Assembly (NCBI GenBank): GCA_002314265.1
Contig: DCEW01000076.1
Location: 7,606 to 24,033, forward strand
DNA from: Flavobacteriales bacterium UBA1820
Lineage (GTDB): Bacteria; Bacteroidota; Bacteroidia; Flavobacteriales; UBA1820
DNA length: 16,428 nucleotides
Direction: 5' to 3'
Shown: positions 7,570 to 14,695 of the stretch, in pieces
Layout of the letters: each line of letters opens with the position of its first letter
Numbering within the stretch: position 1 is the first letter of the stretch
Position numbers and translations under genes: made by a program
The notes under the pieces: generated by a model
The model's input: the letters and a program-made list of their open reading frames with translations, nothing else
Told to the model about the DNA's origin: nothing
Databases searched by the model: none

Positions 7570-8334
7570 ATGAAAATCGTTTCGTGGAACGTGAACGGCA
7601 TCCGCGCCGTGGTGAAAAAGGACTTTTACGGATTTTTGGACGACTGCGATCCCGACGTATTGTGTTTTCAGGAGACCAAGGCCGATCCGGAACAGGTGCA
7701 GCAGGCCCTCGAAAGCATGCTGGGGTACGAACTCTACGCTCATTCGGCCCAGCGCAAAGGGTATTCCGGTACGGCCATAGCCACCCGCATTTCGCCGTTG
7801 GCAGTGCATTACGGCCTCGGCCTTGCCGAGCACGACACCGAAGGGCGGGTGATCACCGCGGAGTTCCCGGACTTCTTTCTGGTCAATGTCTATACGCCCA
7901 ATTCCGGAGCAGAGCTCCTCCGCCTGGACTATCGCCAGCAGTGGGACCGGGCTTTCTACGATTTTCTCAAGAAACTCGAGGCCGACAAGCCGGTACTGGT
8001 TTGCGGCGATATGAATGTAGCCCATACCGACATCGACCTGGCCCATCCGGCGGCCAACTACAACAAGGCGGCCGGGTACATGCAGGCGGAAATCGACGGG
8101 ATGGACCGCTACCTAGCGGGCGGACTGGTGGATACCTTCCGGTATTTCTATCCCGACAAGCGCAACGAGTATTCCTGGTGGAGCTATCGGGGCGGGGCCC
8201 GGAGCCGGAATGTAGGCTGGAGAATCGACTATTTCCTGGCTTCGCGTGTGCTCATGCCTCGGATCAAGGAAGCCTTTATCCTGCAGCAGGTTCTCGGCAG
8301 CGACCATTGCCCGGTGGGGGTGGTGGTGGAGTAG
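7570..8334 (+). CDS. xth: Exodeoxyribonuclease III (ExoA/Xth-type AP endonuclease)
   Basis: The 254-residue enzyme cuts DNA 5' of abasic sites and trims 3' ends in base excision repair. It is a complete endonuclease/exonuclease/phosphatase-fold domain. Visible residues are SWNVNG with N7, QETK with metal ligand E35, NVYTPNSG with Y108, CGDMNVAHTDIDL with D147 and N149, RIDYFLAS with D220, and the C-terminal GSDHCPV with D245 and H246. Length is typical of the ExoA branch. The ATG at 7570 is chosen because the -7 element lies just upstream. It is divergent from phoH and codirectional with clpB, which starts 181 bases later. No obvious terminator separates the two, although a T8 tract without a good stem follows the stop. 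Confidence 0.95.
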   Translation: MKIVSWNVNGIRAVVKKDFYGFLDDCDPDVLCFQETKADPEQVQQALESMLGYELYAHSAQRKGYSGTAIATRISPLAVHYGLGLAEHDTEGRVITAEFPDFFLVNVYTPNSGAELLRLDYRQQWDRAFYDFLKKLEADKPVLVCGDMNVAHTDIDLAHPAANYNKAAGYMQAEIDGMDRYLAGGLVDTFRYFYPDKRNEYSWWSYRGGARSRNVGWRIDYFLASRVLMPRIKEAFILQQVLGSDHCPVGVVVE

Positions 8335-8416
8335 CGCTTCCGTTTTTTTTGTCGTTGCTGCGGGTGCCCTTGCGTCAAAATGGCGGAGGGGAAGCATTTT
8401 CCTTGACTTTTTTGTC

Positions 8417-8432
8417 TTTTTTCCGGAAAAAA
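8417..8432. promoter_or_regulatory. Perfect 16-bp palindrome upstream of clpB
   Basis: TTTTTTCCGGAAAAAA is exactly self-complementary, 83 bases before the clpB ATG. It lies between a possible -33 (TTTG, 8411-8414) and a degenerate -7-like AGTCTTTC (8437-8444), which is a typical operator position. It could instead be a weak bidirectional termination signal after xth. No CIRCE element was seen in the leader. Confidence 0.4.
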
Positions 8433-8515
8433 TGGCAGTCTTTCACCTCGGCACGGGATTTGCGGACAAGTAGGCAAACGAAAACAAATAACAAATAAAT
8501 AAAACCCAAACAAAT

Positions 8516-11113
8516 ATGGATTTCAACAATTTCACTACCAAATCGCAAGAGGCCATACAGAAGGCCCAGATGATCGCGGCCGAGCGGGGCAATCCCCAGA
8601 TCGAGAATGCGCACATCCTGGAGGGTATCTTCGATACGGACCGCAGCGTACTGCCTTTCCTGTTGGGCAAGGTCGGCGTGAACGCCGAAGACTTTCACCG
8701 GCAGGTGGGGGTCATCCTCAACACGTTTCCGAAAGTGTCGGGAGGCGAGGTGTACCTTTCCCGCGACGCTTCCAAAATGCTGACGGAGGCCCAGAGCATC
8801 GCCTCCAAGATGGACGACCAGTTCGTTACGGTCGAACACCTCGTACTGGCCATGATGGGCGGAGAGGATGAAACGGCCAAACTCTTCCGCCAGAACAACA
8901 TCAAGGAAAAAGACCTGCGTACCGCCATCGAGGATCTTCGCAAGGGCGACCGGGTGACCAAACAGAACCAGGAGGACACTTATCAGGCGCTCGAGAAGTA
9001 TGCCAAGAACCTCAATGAACTGGCTCGCCAGAACAAACTCGATCCGGTCATCGGCCGGGACGAGGAAATCCGGCGCGTGTTGCAGATCCTTACCCGCCGT
9101 ACCAAGAACAACCCGATCCTTATCGGAGAACCGGGTGTGGGAAAAACGGCCGTAGCCGAGGGACTGGCACAGCGAATCGTCAGCGGCGATGTGCCTCAGA
9201 ACTTGCTGGACAAGACCATCTATTCGCTCGACATGGGTGCGCTGATCGCCGGAGCAAAGTACAAAGGCGAGTTTGAAGAGCGACTCAAGTCCGTAGTCAA
9301 GGAAGTGAGCGAATCCGAGGGCAGCATCATCCTGTTCATCGACGAGATACACACCTTGGTAGGTGCCGGCGCAGGCGAAGGTGCGATGGATGCCGCCAAT
9401 ATCCTCAAACCGGCTTTGGCGCGCGGTGAACTGCGTTCGATCGGTGCGACGACCCTCAACGAGTACCAGAAATACTTCGAGAAGGACAAGGCGCTCGAGC
9501 GTCGATTCCAGAAGGTGATGATCGAAGAACCGGACTACGAGGCTTCGGTATCGATCCTTCGAGGGATCAAGGACAAGTACGAAGCACACCACCACATCCG
9601 TATCAAGGACGACGCGATCATTGCCGCCGTGGAGTTGTCCACGCGGTACATCACCGACCGTTTCCTGCCCGACAAGGCCATCGACCTGATCGACGAGGCT
9701 GCATCGCACCTGCGGATGGAGATGAACTCCAAACCCGAGGAATTGGACACGCTCGACCGTCGTATCCTTCAGCTGGAGATCGAAGTGGCCGCCATCAAGC
9801 GCGAAGGCGACCAGGCCAAGCTTGAATCCCTTGGTGAGGAACTGGCCAATCTGCGGGAACAGCGCAAGGGCGTGGAAGCCAAGTGGCGCATGGAAAAACA
9901 GATGGTCGAGGACATTCAGGCTACGATGAAGCAGATCGAGGACTTGAAGTTCGAGGCTTCGGAGGCCGAGCGGGCTGCCGACTACGCCCGGGTAGCCGAG
10001 ATCCGCTATGGTACCTTGAAACAGGCGCAGGACAAACTGGCTCGTCTCAACGATGAGTTCAAGCAGATGCAGGCCGACGGACGCGCCTTGATCAAGGAAG
10101 AAGTCGATGCCGAAGACATCGCCGAGATCGTTTCCAAATGGACGGGAATACCGGTCAAAAAGATGCTGGCTTCCGACCGGGAAAAACTGCTGCACCTGGA
10201 GCAGGATCTTCACCATCGTGTCATCGGTCAGGACGAAGCCATCCGCGCCGTATCCGATGCGGTACGCCGCAGTCGGGCCGGGTTGCAGGATCCGCAGAAG
10301 CCCATCGGCAGTTTCCTGTTCCTGGGTACTACCGGTGTCGGTAAGACCGAGTTGGCCAAAGCCTTGGCCGAGTTGCTGTTCAACGACGAAAAGGCGATGA
10401 TCCGTATCGACATGTCCGAGTACCAGGAGAAACACTCCGTCAGCCGTCTGGTGGGAGCGCCTCCGGGATACGTGGGCTACGATGAAGGCGGTCAGCTCAC
10501 CGAGGCGGTACGCCGTCACCCGTACAGCGTGGTGCTGTTCGACGAGATCGAAAAGGCGCACCCCGATACGTTCAACATCCTGCTTCAGGTATTGGACGAC
10601 GGTCGTCTGACGGACAACAAGGGCCGCACGGTGGACTTCAAGAATACGATCATCATCATGACTTCGAACATGGGATCGCACCTGATCATGGAGGCGCTCG
10701 AAGGGGTTCAGAACCCGGACGAAAAACTGCTGGAAAAGACCAAAGGTCAAGTGTTCGAATTGCTCAAACAGCAGATCCGTCCCGAGTTCCTCAACCGTAT
10801 CGACGAGATCATCATGTTCACCCCGCTTACCCGCGAGAACGTCAAGGACATCGTACGTTTGCAGATCCGTCGTCTGGCCGGGATGCTGGCCAAACGGGAC
10901 ATCCGCCTGGAAGCCGAGGACAGCGCTCTGGAGGTAATGGCCGATCAAGGGTACGACCCGCAGTTCGGTGCTCGACCCATCAAACGGGTCATCCAGCGCG
11001 ACTTGATGAACGAACTCTCCCGCCAGATCCTCGAAGGGAAAGTAGAACCCAAGGACGTGATCGTGATCAAAGGTCAGAACAACGCTCTGGTCTTTGAAAA
11101 CAAGCGGGCATAA
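8516..11113 (+). CDS. clpB: ClpB protein disaggregase (Hsp100)
   Basis: This 865-residue AAA+ chaperone is a hexamer that works with DnaK/DnaJ/GrpE to pull proteins out of aggregates after heat stress. Domains in order: N-terminal Clp repeat domain (about 1-145); AAA1 with Walker A GEPGVGKT (204-211), pore tyrosine in AKYKGEFE (about Y249) and Walker B IILFIDE (271-277); coiled-coil middle domain (about 405-525), which distinguishes ClpB from ClpA and ClpC; AAA2 with Walker A GTTGVGKT (604-611), pore loop GYVGYDEGG (651-659) and Walker B VVLFDE (672-677); and the C-terminal oligomerisation domain (from about 760). Length is normal. The ATG follows an A-rich leader. No consensus TAnnTTTG element was found upstream, consistent with special or heat-shock control. 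A strong terminator follows the stop by 18 bases. Confidence 0.98.
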   Translation: MDFNNFTTKSQEAIQKAQMIAAERGNPQIENAHILEGIFDTDRSVLPFLLGKVGVNAEDFHRQVGVILNTFPKVSGGEVYLSRDASKMLTEAQSIASKMDDQFVTVEHLVLAMMGGEDETAKLFRQNNIKEKDLRTAIEDLRKGDRVTKQNQEDTYQALEKYAKNLNELARQNKLDPVIGRDEEIRRVLQILTRRTKNNPILIGEPGVGKTAVAEGLAQRIVSGDVPQNLLDKTIYSLDMGALIAGAKYKGEFEERLKSVVKEVSESEGSIILFIDEIHTLVGAGAGEGAMDAANILKPALARGELRSIGATTLNEYQKYFEKDKALERRFQKVMIEEPDYEASVSILRGIKDKYEAHHHIRIKDDAIIAAVELSTRYITDRFLPDKAIDLIDEAASHLRMEMNSKPEELDTLDRRILQLEIEVAAIKREGDQAKLESLGEELANLREQRKGVEAKWRMEKQMVEDIQATMKQIEDLKFEASEAERAADYARVAEIRYGTLKQAQDKLARLNDEFKQMQADGRALIKEEVDAEDIAEIVSKWTGIPVKKMLASDREKLLHLEQDLHHRVIGQDEAIRAVSDAVRRSRAGLQDPQKPIGSFLFLGTTGVGKTELAKALAELLFNDEKAMIRIDMSEYQEKHSVSRLVGAPPGYVGYDEGGQLTEAVRRHPYSVVLFDEIEKAHPDTFNILLQVLDDGRLTDNKGRTVDFKNTIIIMTSNMGSHLIMEALEGVQNPDEKLLEKTKGQVFELLKQQIRPEFLNRIDEIIMFTPLTRENVKDIVRLQIRRLAGMLAKRDIRLEAEDSALEVMADQGYDPQFGARPIKRVIQRDLMNELSRQILEGKVEPKDVIVIKGQNNALVFENKRA

Positions 11114-11131
11114 TCTCCGTTCTTTCATAAA

Positions 11132-11168
11132 ACACCGCCGCAGGTATCCTGCGGCGGTGTTTTTTTTT
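11132..11168 (+). terminator. clpB rho-independent terminator
   Basis: A 13-bp GC-rich stem, ACACCGCCGCAGG (11132-11144) paired with 11148-11160, has the 3-base loop TAT and is followed by eight T. Confidence 0.93.
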
Positions 11169-11423
11169 GTCTGTGTCTGATCTCGACCTTCTCTGCCGAG
11201 GAGTTTTGCTCAAGACCGATGTAGGGAAGGGGATGATAGAATTCTCGCTTGGAGGGGTATAGAAGAGATCGGACGCGGGAAAACATACTAATGAGACGTT
11301 TTACGACAAGGGCAGGACATGTCGGTGTGTGATACCGGAAGATAGTCGGAGGGATGGACGGGAAAAGCATGCTTTGCCCCGGCCGGTTCAGGGGCTTGTT
11401 TAGCTCCGGAGCTTTGGTTAGTC
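11169..11423. other. Intergenic stretch, no supported gene
   Basis: I find no credible CDS or known RNA here. Two 12-bp perfect palindromes flank a small hairpin: AAAGCATGCTTT (11364-11375), then GCCCC/GGGGC (11376-11380/11391-11395), then AGCTCCGGAGCT (11402-11413). Short open frames on both strands cross terminators and have no recognisable features. Confidence 0.5.
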
Positions 11424-11467
11424 CCGTCCCGCTGTCGTCTGCAAACTTCAGGCGGGGCGGTTTTTTT
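11424..11467 (+). terminator. Second, orphan rightward terminator
   Basis: CCGTCCCGC (11424-11432) pairs with GCGGGGCGG (11452-11460) over 9 bp with one G-T pair. It has a 19-base loop and is followed by seven T (11461-11467). It lies about 300 bases beyond the clpB terminator with no gene between them, so the transcript it would end is not identified. Confidence 0.55.
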
Positions 11468-11481
11468 ATGATTGATTTTCG

Positions 11482-11489
11482 TATATTTG
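11482..11489 (+). promoter_or_regulatory. Promoter of the candidate ncRNA
   Basis: The sequence TATATTTG followed by CAC is a strong TAnnTTTG match and is preceded by a T-rich stretch. The -33 region is only T-rich, with no clear TTG at the right distance. Initiation would be expected near 11494-11498, exactly where the folded RNA begins. Confidence 0.65.
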
Positions 11490-11495
11490 CACAAG

Positions 11496-11680
11496 GAAAA
11501 AAGCCTTTAGGGGCGGACTGGCCGCCCCCGGGGGTGTCAATAGTTGGAAATAGAGATAACTATTGAACCGACCCTCAAAATGAATTTGAATTTAACTTTC
11601 TTCATTTTGAAAGGCTTTTTAATGGCTCGCTTTCATAGGCGGAGCCGTTGCCTGCCCCGGTCTTTCCGGGGCTTTTTTAT
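11496..11680 (+). ncRNA. Candidate independently transcribed structured RNA, about 185 nt
   Basis: A promoter and a terminator bracket a region with extensive complementarity. Outer stem: AAAAAGCCTTT (11498-11508) with 11610-11620, 11 bp, no mismatch. Inside it are three hairpins. A is GGGGCGG (11510-11516) with 11522-11528. B is CAATAGTT (11538-11545) with 11558-11565, extended by GGGT (11532-11535) with ACCC (11571-11574) across an internal loop. C is TCAAAATGAA (11575-11584) with 11601-11610, which shares base 11610 with the outer stem. After the outer stem comes hairpin D, GGCTCGC (11624-11630) with 11639-11646 with one bulge, then the terminator hairpin. No CDS follows on this strand, so it is not a leader or riboswitch for a downstream gene. 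It does not show tmRNA, RNase P, SRP or 4.5S signatures. The promoter-to-terminator layout recalls the Bacteroidales-1 RNA motif, which I cannot confirm. Confidence 0.62.
11654..11678 (+). terminator. Terminator of the candidate ncRNA
   Basis: GCCCCGG (11654-11660) pairs with CCGGGGC (11666-11672) around a TCTTT loop and is followed by six T and an AT-rich tail. It is a standard rho-independent terminator. Confidence 0.88.
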
Positions 11681-11835
11681 TTTATAAAAGCGTCGCTCCT
11701 TTCGTAGGGTCTGTAACCGGAAAGCAAGCGGAAGGAGTCAATCCTGTGTCAGGAGGAATTCGACAGGAGCGGACATCCGGATCGGAGGGATCAGAAGCTT
11801 TCGTTGTGAGATGTATTGAACGGTAGCGTGTGGAC
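11679..11835. other. Intergenic stretch, nothing recognised
   Basis: There is no supported gene between the ncRNA terminator and the leftward terminator of the OmpA/TPR gene. Only small local hairpins are visible, such as TCCTG/CAGGA around 11750. Confidence 0.5.
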
Positions 11836-11870
11836 AAAAAAAAGCCCCGCCGGGATTCCCGGCGGGGCTT
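11836..11870 (-). terminator. Terminator of the OmpA/TPR lipoprotein gene
   Basis: The 13-bp stem 11842-11854/11858-11870 (AAGCCCCGCCGGG on the plus strand) has a 3-base loop. The T8 tract is on the minus-strand side (A run at 11836-11843 on plus), so it terminates leftward transcription 37 bases past the stop. Confidence 0.92.
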
Positions 11871-11906
11871 ATGGTTTAGCGTAGGGTGTTTACGCTATGC
11901 TGTGCA

Positions 11907-13571
11907 TTACAGGTTGCGGAACTCGAGGTCGGTCTCGGCTTTGGCAGCCATGGCAGCATCCTGCTGAGCTACTTTGGCCAGAGCAGCTTTGGCCTGGTCG
12001 TTCTGTCCCAGACGAGCGTAAGCTACGGCAGCCAGGTAGTTCATGGCAGCGCAGTCGCAGTTGGCAGCTTTGATGGTCTTCAGGGCAGCCTGAGCGTCGC
12101 CGTTGAGCAACTGAGCCAGTGCAGCGTTGAACGTGTTGTAATCTTTGGTCATCTGGACAGCCTGAGCGTATTCACCGGCTTTGATAGCCAGTACGCCCTG
12201 GTTGTAAACAGCCTCCGGAGTGTCGGACATCTTGAAGAGTTCGAGCGCAGCGCCGTCAGCATTTTCGTTGGCTTTCACTACACCCATGTTGTTCTTGGTG
12301 ATGGCGTTGGCTTCGATGTTGTAGGCTTTCTCGAAGAGAACCTTGGCAGCAGCCTTGTCGGTAGCCCACAGCACAGCGGCTTCGTTGTTGTAGCCACGGT
12401 AGTCGTTCGGGTAGAGGGATACCATGCTCTTGTAGATAGCCAGCTGTTCAGCAGCGTCCTCGGTGAGGGTAGCGGCGTGCATCAGTTCGTTGGCCGTCAG
12501 TTTGGACGGATCGTTCTTGGCCAGAGCCAGGATCTGCGCGTCGGTCTTGCCCAGGATGGTGTAGTTTACTTTGATCTCCGTGCGACGCAGCTCGGGAAGG
12601 ATCTCGTCGCGGATCTCCGTGTAGGTGCTTTCCAGACTCTTGAGGGTCTTTTCTTTGGAGGAGAGCAGCGGTTCGCCGTCCAGGGTGCGTTTGATCATCT
12701 CCTTGTCGCTCAAGTTCGAGTTGGCCAGCAAGTCGAAGAAACCGTCCCAGTCGGCGCCTTCACCCTTCTGGGTGTAGAAGTCGGCGGCATCGGCACCGGC
12801 GATCTTGGCTTTCTTCACCTCTTTCTTCACGTAGGTGTCGACAGCTTTCGCACGGTCGATGGACAGGTTTTCGTTCAGGGTAGCCTCACCTTCCGGCGAT
12901 GCGTGTCCGATCAGGTCGATGGAGGTGATCACCAGGTTGGTGTCATTGACCGACTGTTTTACGAATTCGAGCAGAGCCAGGTAGCCAGCGTTCTTGAGCT
13001 GTGCGGGACGTACGTACGAGGAGTTGACCAGGAAGTGGATCAGCGCACTCTGCGAGGTCTCCGTGTCGCGGACGAAGTTGGTGGGAGCCAGCGCCGTCAT
13101 GTAGTCGTTCTGTACCAGCGTTTCGGTAGCGATCACGCCGTTGGCCACCAGAATACCGCCCAAGTCTTTTACCTTGTTGCCTTTCTTGCCCACGATGTTG
13201 ACCCACAGTTCGGACTTAGCCATTTCGGGCTTGTAGTCGGTCGAAGCCGAGTACGATACGGATTTGCCTTCTGCGTAAGGGATGACGGTGTTGTTGCCGG
13301 GGTATTTTTCACCCTGGAAAGTAACCGAAGGGAATGCCGTGTTGCCACCCTCGTACACCAGGTTCGGGGTCAGCTCCAGAGCAGCTTTGCGATTGAACAC
13401 CTGAGCAGGGAACTGCCCGTTGATGTCATAGCTTACCTTTCCGCCTTTGACTACCAGCGGATCGGGGTTCACAGAATAATAATCCTGTGCCATGTCTTTC
13501 CAACTGTTGCAGCCTACGGTAAACAGGGCTGCGGCAGCGGCCAGAGCAATTGTTGCGTTTCTTTTTTTCAT
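11907..13571 (-). CDS. OmpA-family lipoprotein with C-terminal TPR-like repeats
   Basis: This 554-residue envelope protein begins with a lipoprotein signal: a basic start (MKKRN), a hydrophobic Ala-rich stretch, and FTVGC with C21 as the likely lipidated cysteine. Residues of about 30-190 are a beta-rich region I do not recognise. An OmpA-like peptidoglycan-binding segment follows: VITSIDLIGHASPEGEA, then NENLSIDRAKAVDTYV (about 214-248). The closing strand LRRTEIKVNYTI appears only at about 328-339, so the domain carries a long insertion. Residues of about 355-554 are helical, Ala-rich TPR-like repeats (for example YRGYNNEAAVLWA and YNQGVLAIKAGEYAQAV). It probably anchors the outer membrane to peptidoglycan or scaffolds partners. 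A strong promoter, a strong terminator and a restricted codon choice suggest high expression. The ATG at 13571 is preferred over the in-frame TTG at 13580. Confidence 0.85.
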   Translation of the reverse strand: MKKRNATIALAAAAALFTVGCNSWKDMAQDYYSVNPDPLVVKGGKVSYDINGQFPAQVFNRKAALELTPNLVYEGGNTAFPSVTFQGEKYPGNNTVIPYAEGKSVSYSASTDYKPEMAKSELWVNIVGKKGNKVKDLGGILVANGVIATETLVQNDYMTALAPTNFVRDTETSQSALIHFLVNSSYVRPAQLKNAGYLALLEFVKQSVNDTNLVITSIDLIGHASPEGEATLNENLSIDRAKAVDTYVKKEVKKAKIAGADAADFYTQKGEGADWDGFFDLLANSNLSDKEMIKRTLDGEPLLSSKEKTLKSLESTYTEIRDEILPELRRTEIKVNYTILGKTDAQILALAKNDPSKLTANELMHAATLTEDAAEQLAIYKSMVSLYPNDYRGYNNEAAVLWATDKAAAKVLFEKAYNIEANAITKNNMGVVKANENADGAALELFKMSDTPEAVYNQGVLAIKAGEYAQAVQMTKDYNTFNAALAQLLNGDAQAALKTIKAANCDCAAMNYLAAVAYARLGQNDQAKAALAKVAQQDAAMAAKAETDLEFRNL

Positions 13572-13609
13572 ATTTGACAAAATGTTTAATTGTTTTTCAA
13601 ACCCACATA

Positions 13610-13641
13610 CAAATTTATAAAATAATGGACGTCGGTTGCAA
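13610..13641 (-). promoter_or_regulatory. Promoter of the OmpA/TPR lipoprotein gene
   Basis: On the minus strand, TTG (13639-13641) is followed after 21 bases by TAAATTTG (13610-13617), fitting the Bacteroidota consensus. The ATG lies 38 bases further on, after an A-rich leader. Confidence 0.75.
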
Positions 13642-13772
13642 TTTTAAGTAAATTTTAATTCACATTTTTTTCTTCGGCCTCCATTCTGGCTTGCAAACCC
13701 CGTTCAGCGTTGATAACCAAATGATAATGTTTTTCTTGTCGGTTTGGTCTCTCCGGAGGAAAACGGCTTTTT

Positions 13773-14453
13773 TTAGCAATTCTTTAGCTTTGCGGCCACG
13801 ATCCGGTCGATTTCTTCCTCCTGTTGCGCCAGTGTCAAGTCGGAATTGTCGATCTCGATGGCATCGGGAGCCTTGACCAGGGGCGAAGTCTCGCGGTGCG
13901 TGTCCATGTAGTCGCGGGAGGTGATGTTGTCCAGTACCTGTTCAAAATCGACCTCAGCGCCCTTCGCTTTCAGTTCGTCGCAGCGGCGACGTGCGCGTAC
14001 TCGCGGGTCGGATACGATGAACAGTTTTATGTCCGCATCGGGAAAAACGACCGTGCCGATGTCCCGTCCGTCCATCGCAATGCCGTTGTGGCGGGAAATG
14101 CTACGCTGGAGCAGTACCATGGCCCGCCGCACTTCCGGTACGGAGGATACCAGACTGACGTTTTGCGAGACTTCCATCGAGCGGATTTCGCTCTCCACGT
14201 CCTGGCCGTTGAGCAGGGTATGTCCCTGGGCATCGAAACCGATTTCGATCTTGTTCAGGTCGGCGATGAGCAGGTTTTTGAAAAATTCCCCCTCCTGAAG
14301 GTAATGCTTCTGCATGGCGTAGTACGTCAGGGCGCGGTACATGGCGCCGGTGTCGATGTACGTCAGGCCGTACTTGCGAGCCAAGGTGCGGGCGATAGTG
14401 CTCTTTCCCGAGCCGGATACCCCGTCCACGGCGATGATAGGTTTTCTGTCCAA
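13773..14453 (-). CDS. cmk: Cytidylate kinase
   Basis: This 226-residue kinase phosphorylates CMP and dCMP with ATP for pyrimidine nucleotide supply. The P-loop is GVSGSGKST near the N-terminus, followed by YIDTGAMYRALTYYA. The CMP-kinase signatures AMDGRDIGTVVFPDADIKLF, SRDYMDTHRETSPL and DAIEIDNSDLTL are all present, with the Arg and Asp residues typical of CMP binding. No ATG lies near the conserved start. The frame is open to an ATG at 14522, but a TACATTTG promoter element at 14479-14486 falls inside that extension. I therefore place the start at TTG 14453 (protein DRKPIIAVDG after fMet), which gives the usual family length. It is divergent from the phosphorylase gene. The OmpA/TPR gene lies about 200 bases downstream with its own promoter. 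Confidence 0.93.
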   Translation of the reverse strand: MDRKPIIAVDGVSGSGKSTIARTLARKYGLTYIDTGAMYRALTYYAMQKHYLQEGEFFKNLLIADLNKIEIGFDAQGHTLLNGQDVESEIRSMEVSQNVSLVSSVPEVRRAMVLLQRSISRHNGIAMDGRDIGTVVFPDADIKLFIVSDPRVRARRRCDELKAKGAEVDFEQVLDNITSRDYMDTHRETSPLVKAPDAIEIDNSDLTLAQQEEEIDRIVAAKLKNC

Positions 14454-14478
14454 GATGTCTCTTGTTTTTTGCGGGAAA

Positions 14479-14486
14479 CAAATGTA
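14479..14486 (-). promoter_or_regulatory. Candidate -7 element for cmk
   Basis: On the minus strand this reads TACATTTG, a TAnnTTTG match 25 bases before the proposed TTG start. No clear -33 is visible. It is the main reason for rejecting the upstream ATG. Confidence 0.55.
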
Positions 14487-14610
14487 CGAAAAAACGCGGG
14501 AGTCCGGTTGGGATTTTTTCAACGATTTTGTCCGCAGGCCACCGCTTGCGAAGAAAAAGAGCCGCGTACAGTTTAAGAAAAAAGGAGGTTTTTTTTCTCC
14601 TGGAAAAACC

Positions 14611-14618
14611 TATCTTTG
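14611..14618 (+). promoter_or_regulatory. Candidate -7 element for the phosphorylase gene
   Basis: TATCTTTG is an exact TAnnTTTG match. The -33 region is a T-rich tract (14589-14596) rather than a clear TTG. Just upstream, AGGAG (14583-14587) and CTCCT (14597-14601) could form a small hairpin overlapping the promoter. The ATG is 77 bases downstream. Confidence 0.55.
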
Positions 14619-14649
14619 CTCCATTGCAAAAAAATCAACGGCAATCCGT

Positions 14650-14682
14650 GTTCAACAAAAGCAAAAACATGTTCAACAAAAG
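14650..14682 (+). repeat. 12-bp direct repeat in the phosphorylase leader
   Basis: GTTCAACAAAAG occurs at 14650-14661 and again at 14671-14682, a 21-base period (two helical turns). It lies in the A-rich untranslated leader, 13 bases before the ATG. Function is unknown. Confidence 0.7.
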
Positions 14683-14695
14683 ATAGATAACGACT

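Noticed and set aside
8375..11128. 917-codon open frame on the minus strand opposite clpB
   Set aside because: This is a codon-bias shadow of a certain gene. Its translation shows no recognisable domain, and it runs through the clpB terminator hairpin region.
11125..11370. 81-codon ORF on the minus strand
   Set aside because: Its end is inside the clpB terminator stem. No promoter and no recognisable features.
11354..11566. 70-codon ORF on the plus strand
   Set aside because: It spans the orphan terminator and the ncRNA promoter, and its composition follows the hairpins. There is no domain or convincing start.
11580..11687. 35-residue ORF (MNLNLTFFILKGFL start) inside the ncRNA, resembling a small hydrophobic/basic type I toxin
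   Set aside because: Its codons run through both the stem-forming bases and the terminator hairpin, and the stop lies beyond the predicted 3' end, so the transcript would have no stop codon. The RNA structure explains the sequence better.
11886..13577. 563-codon open frame on the plus strand opposite the OmpA/TPR gene
   Set aside because: It is antisense to a gene with signal peptide, promoter and terminator. It has no domain of its own; the codon pattern explains it.
13572..13580. TTG start for the lipoprotein at 13580
   Set aside because: ATG 13571 directly precedes the basic signal-peptide start and is the better codon.
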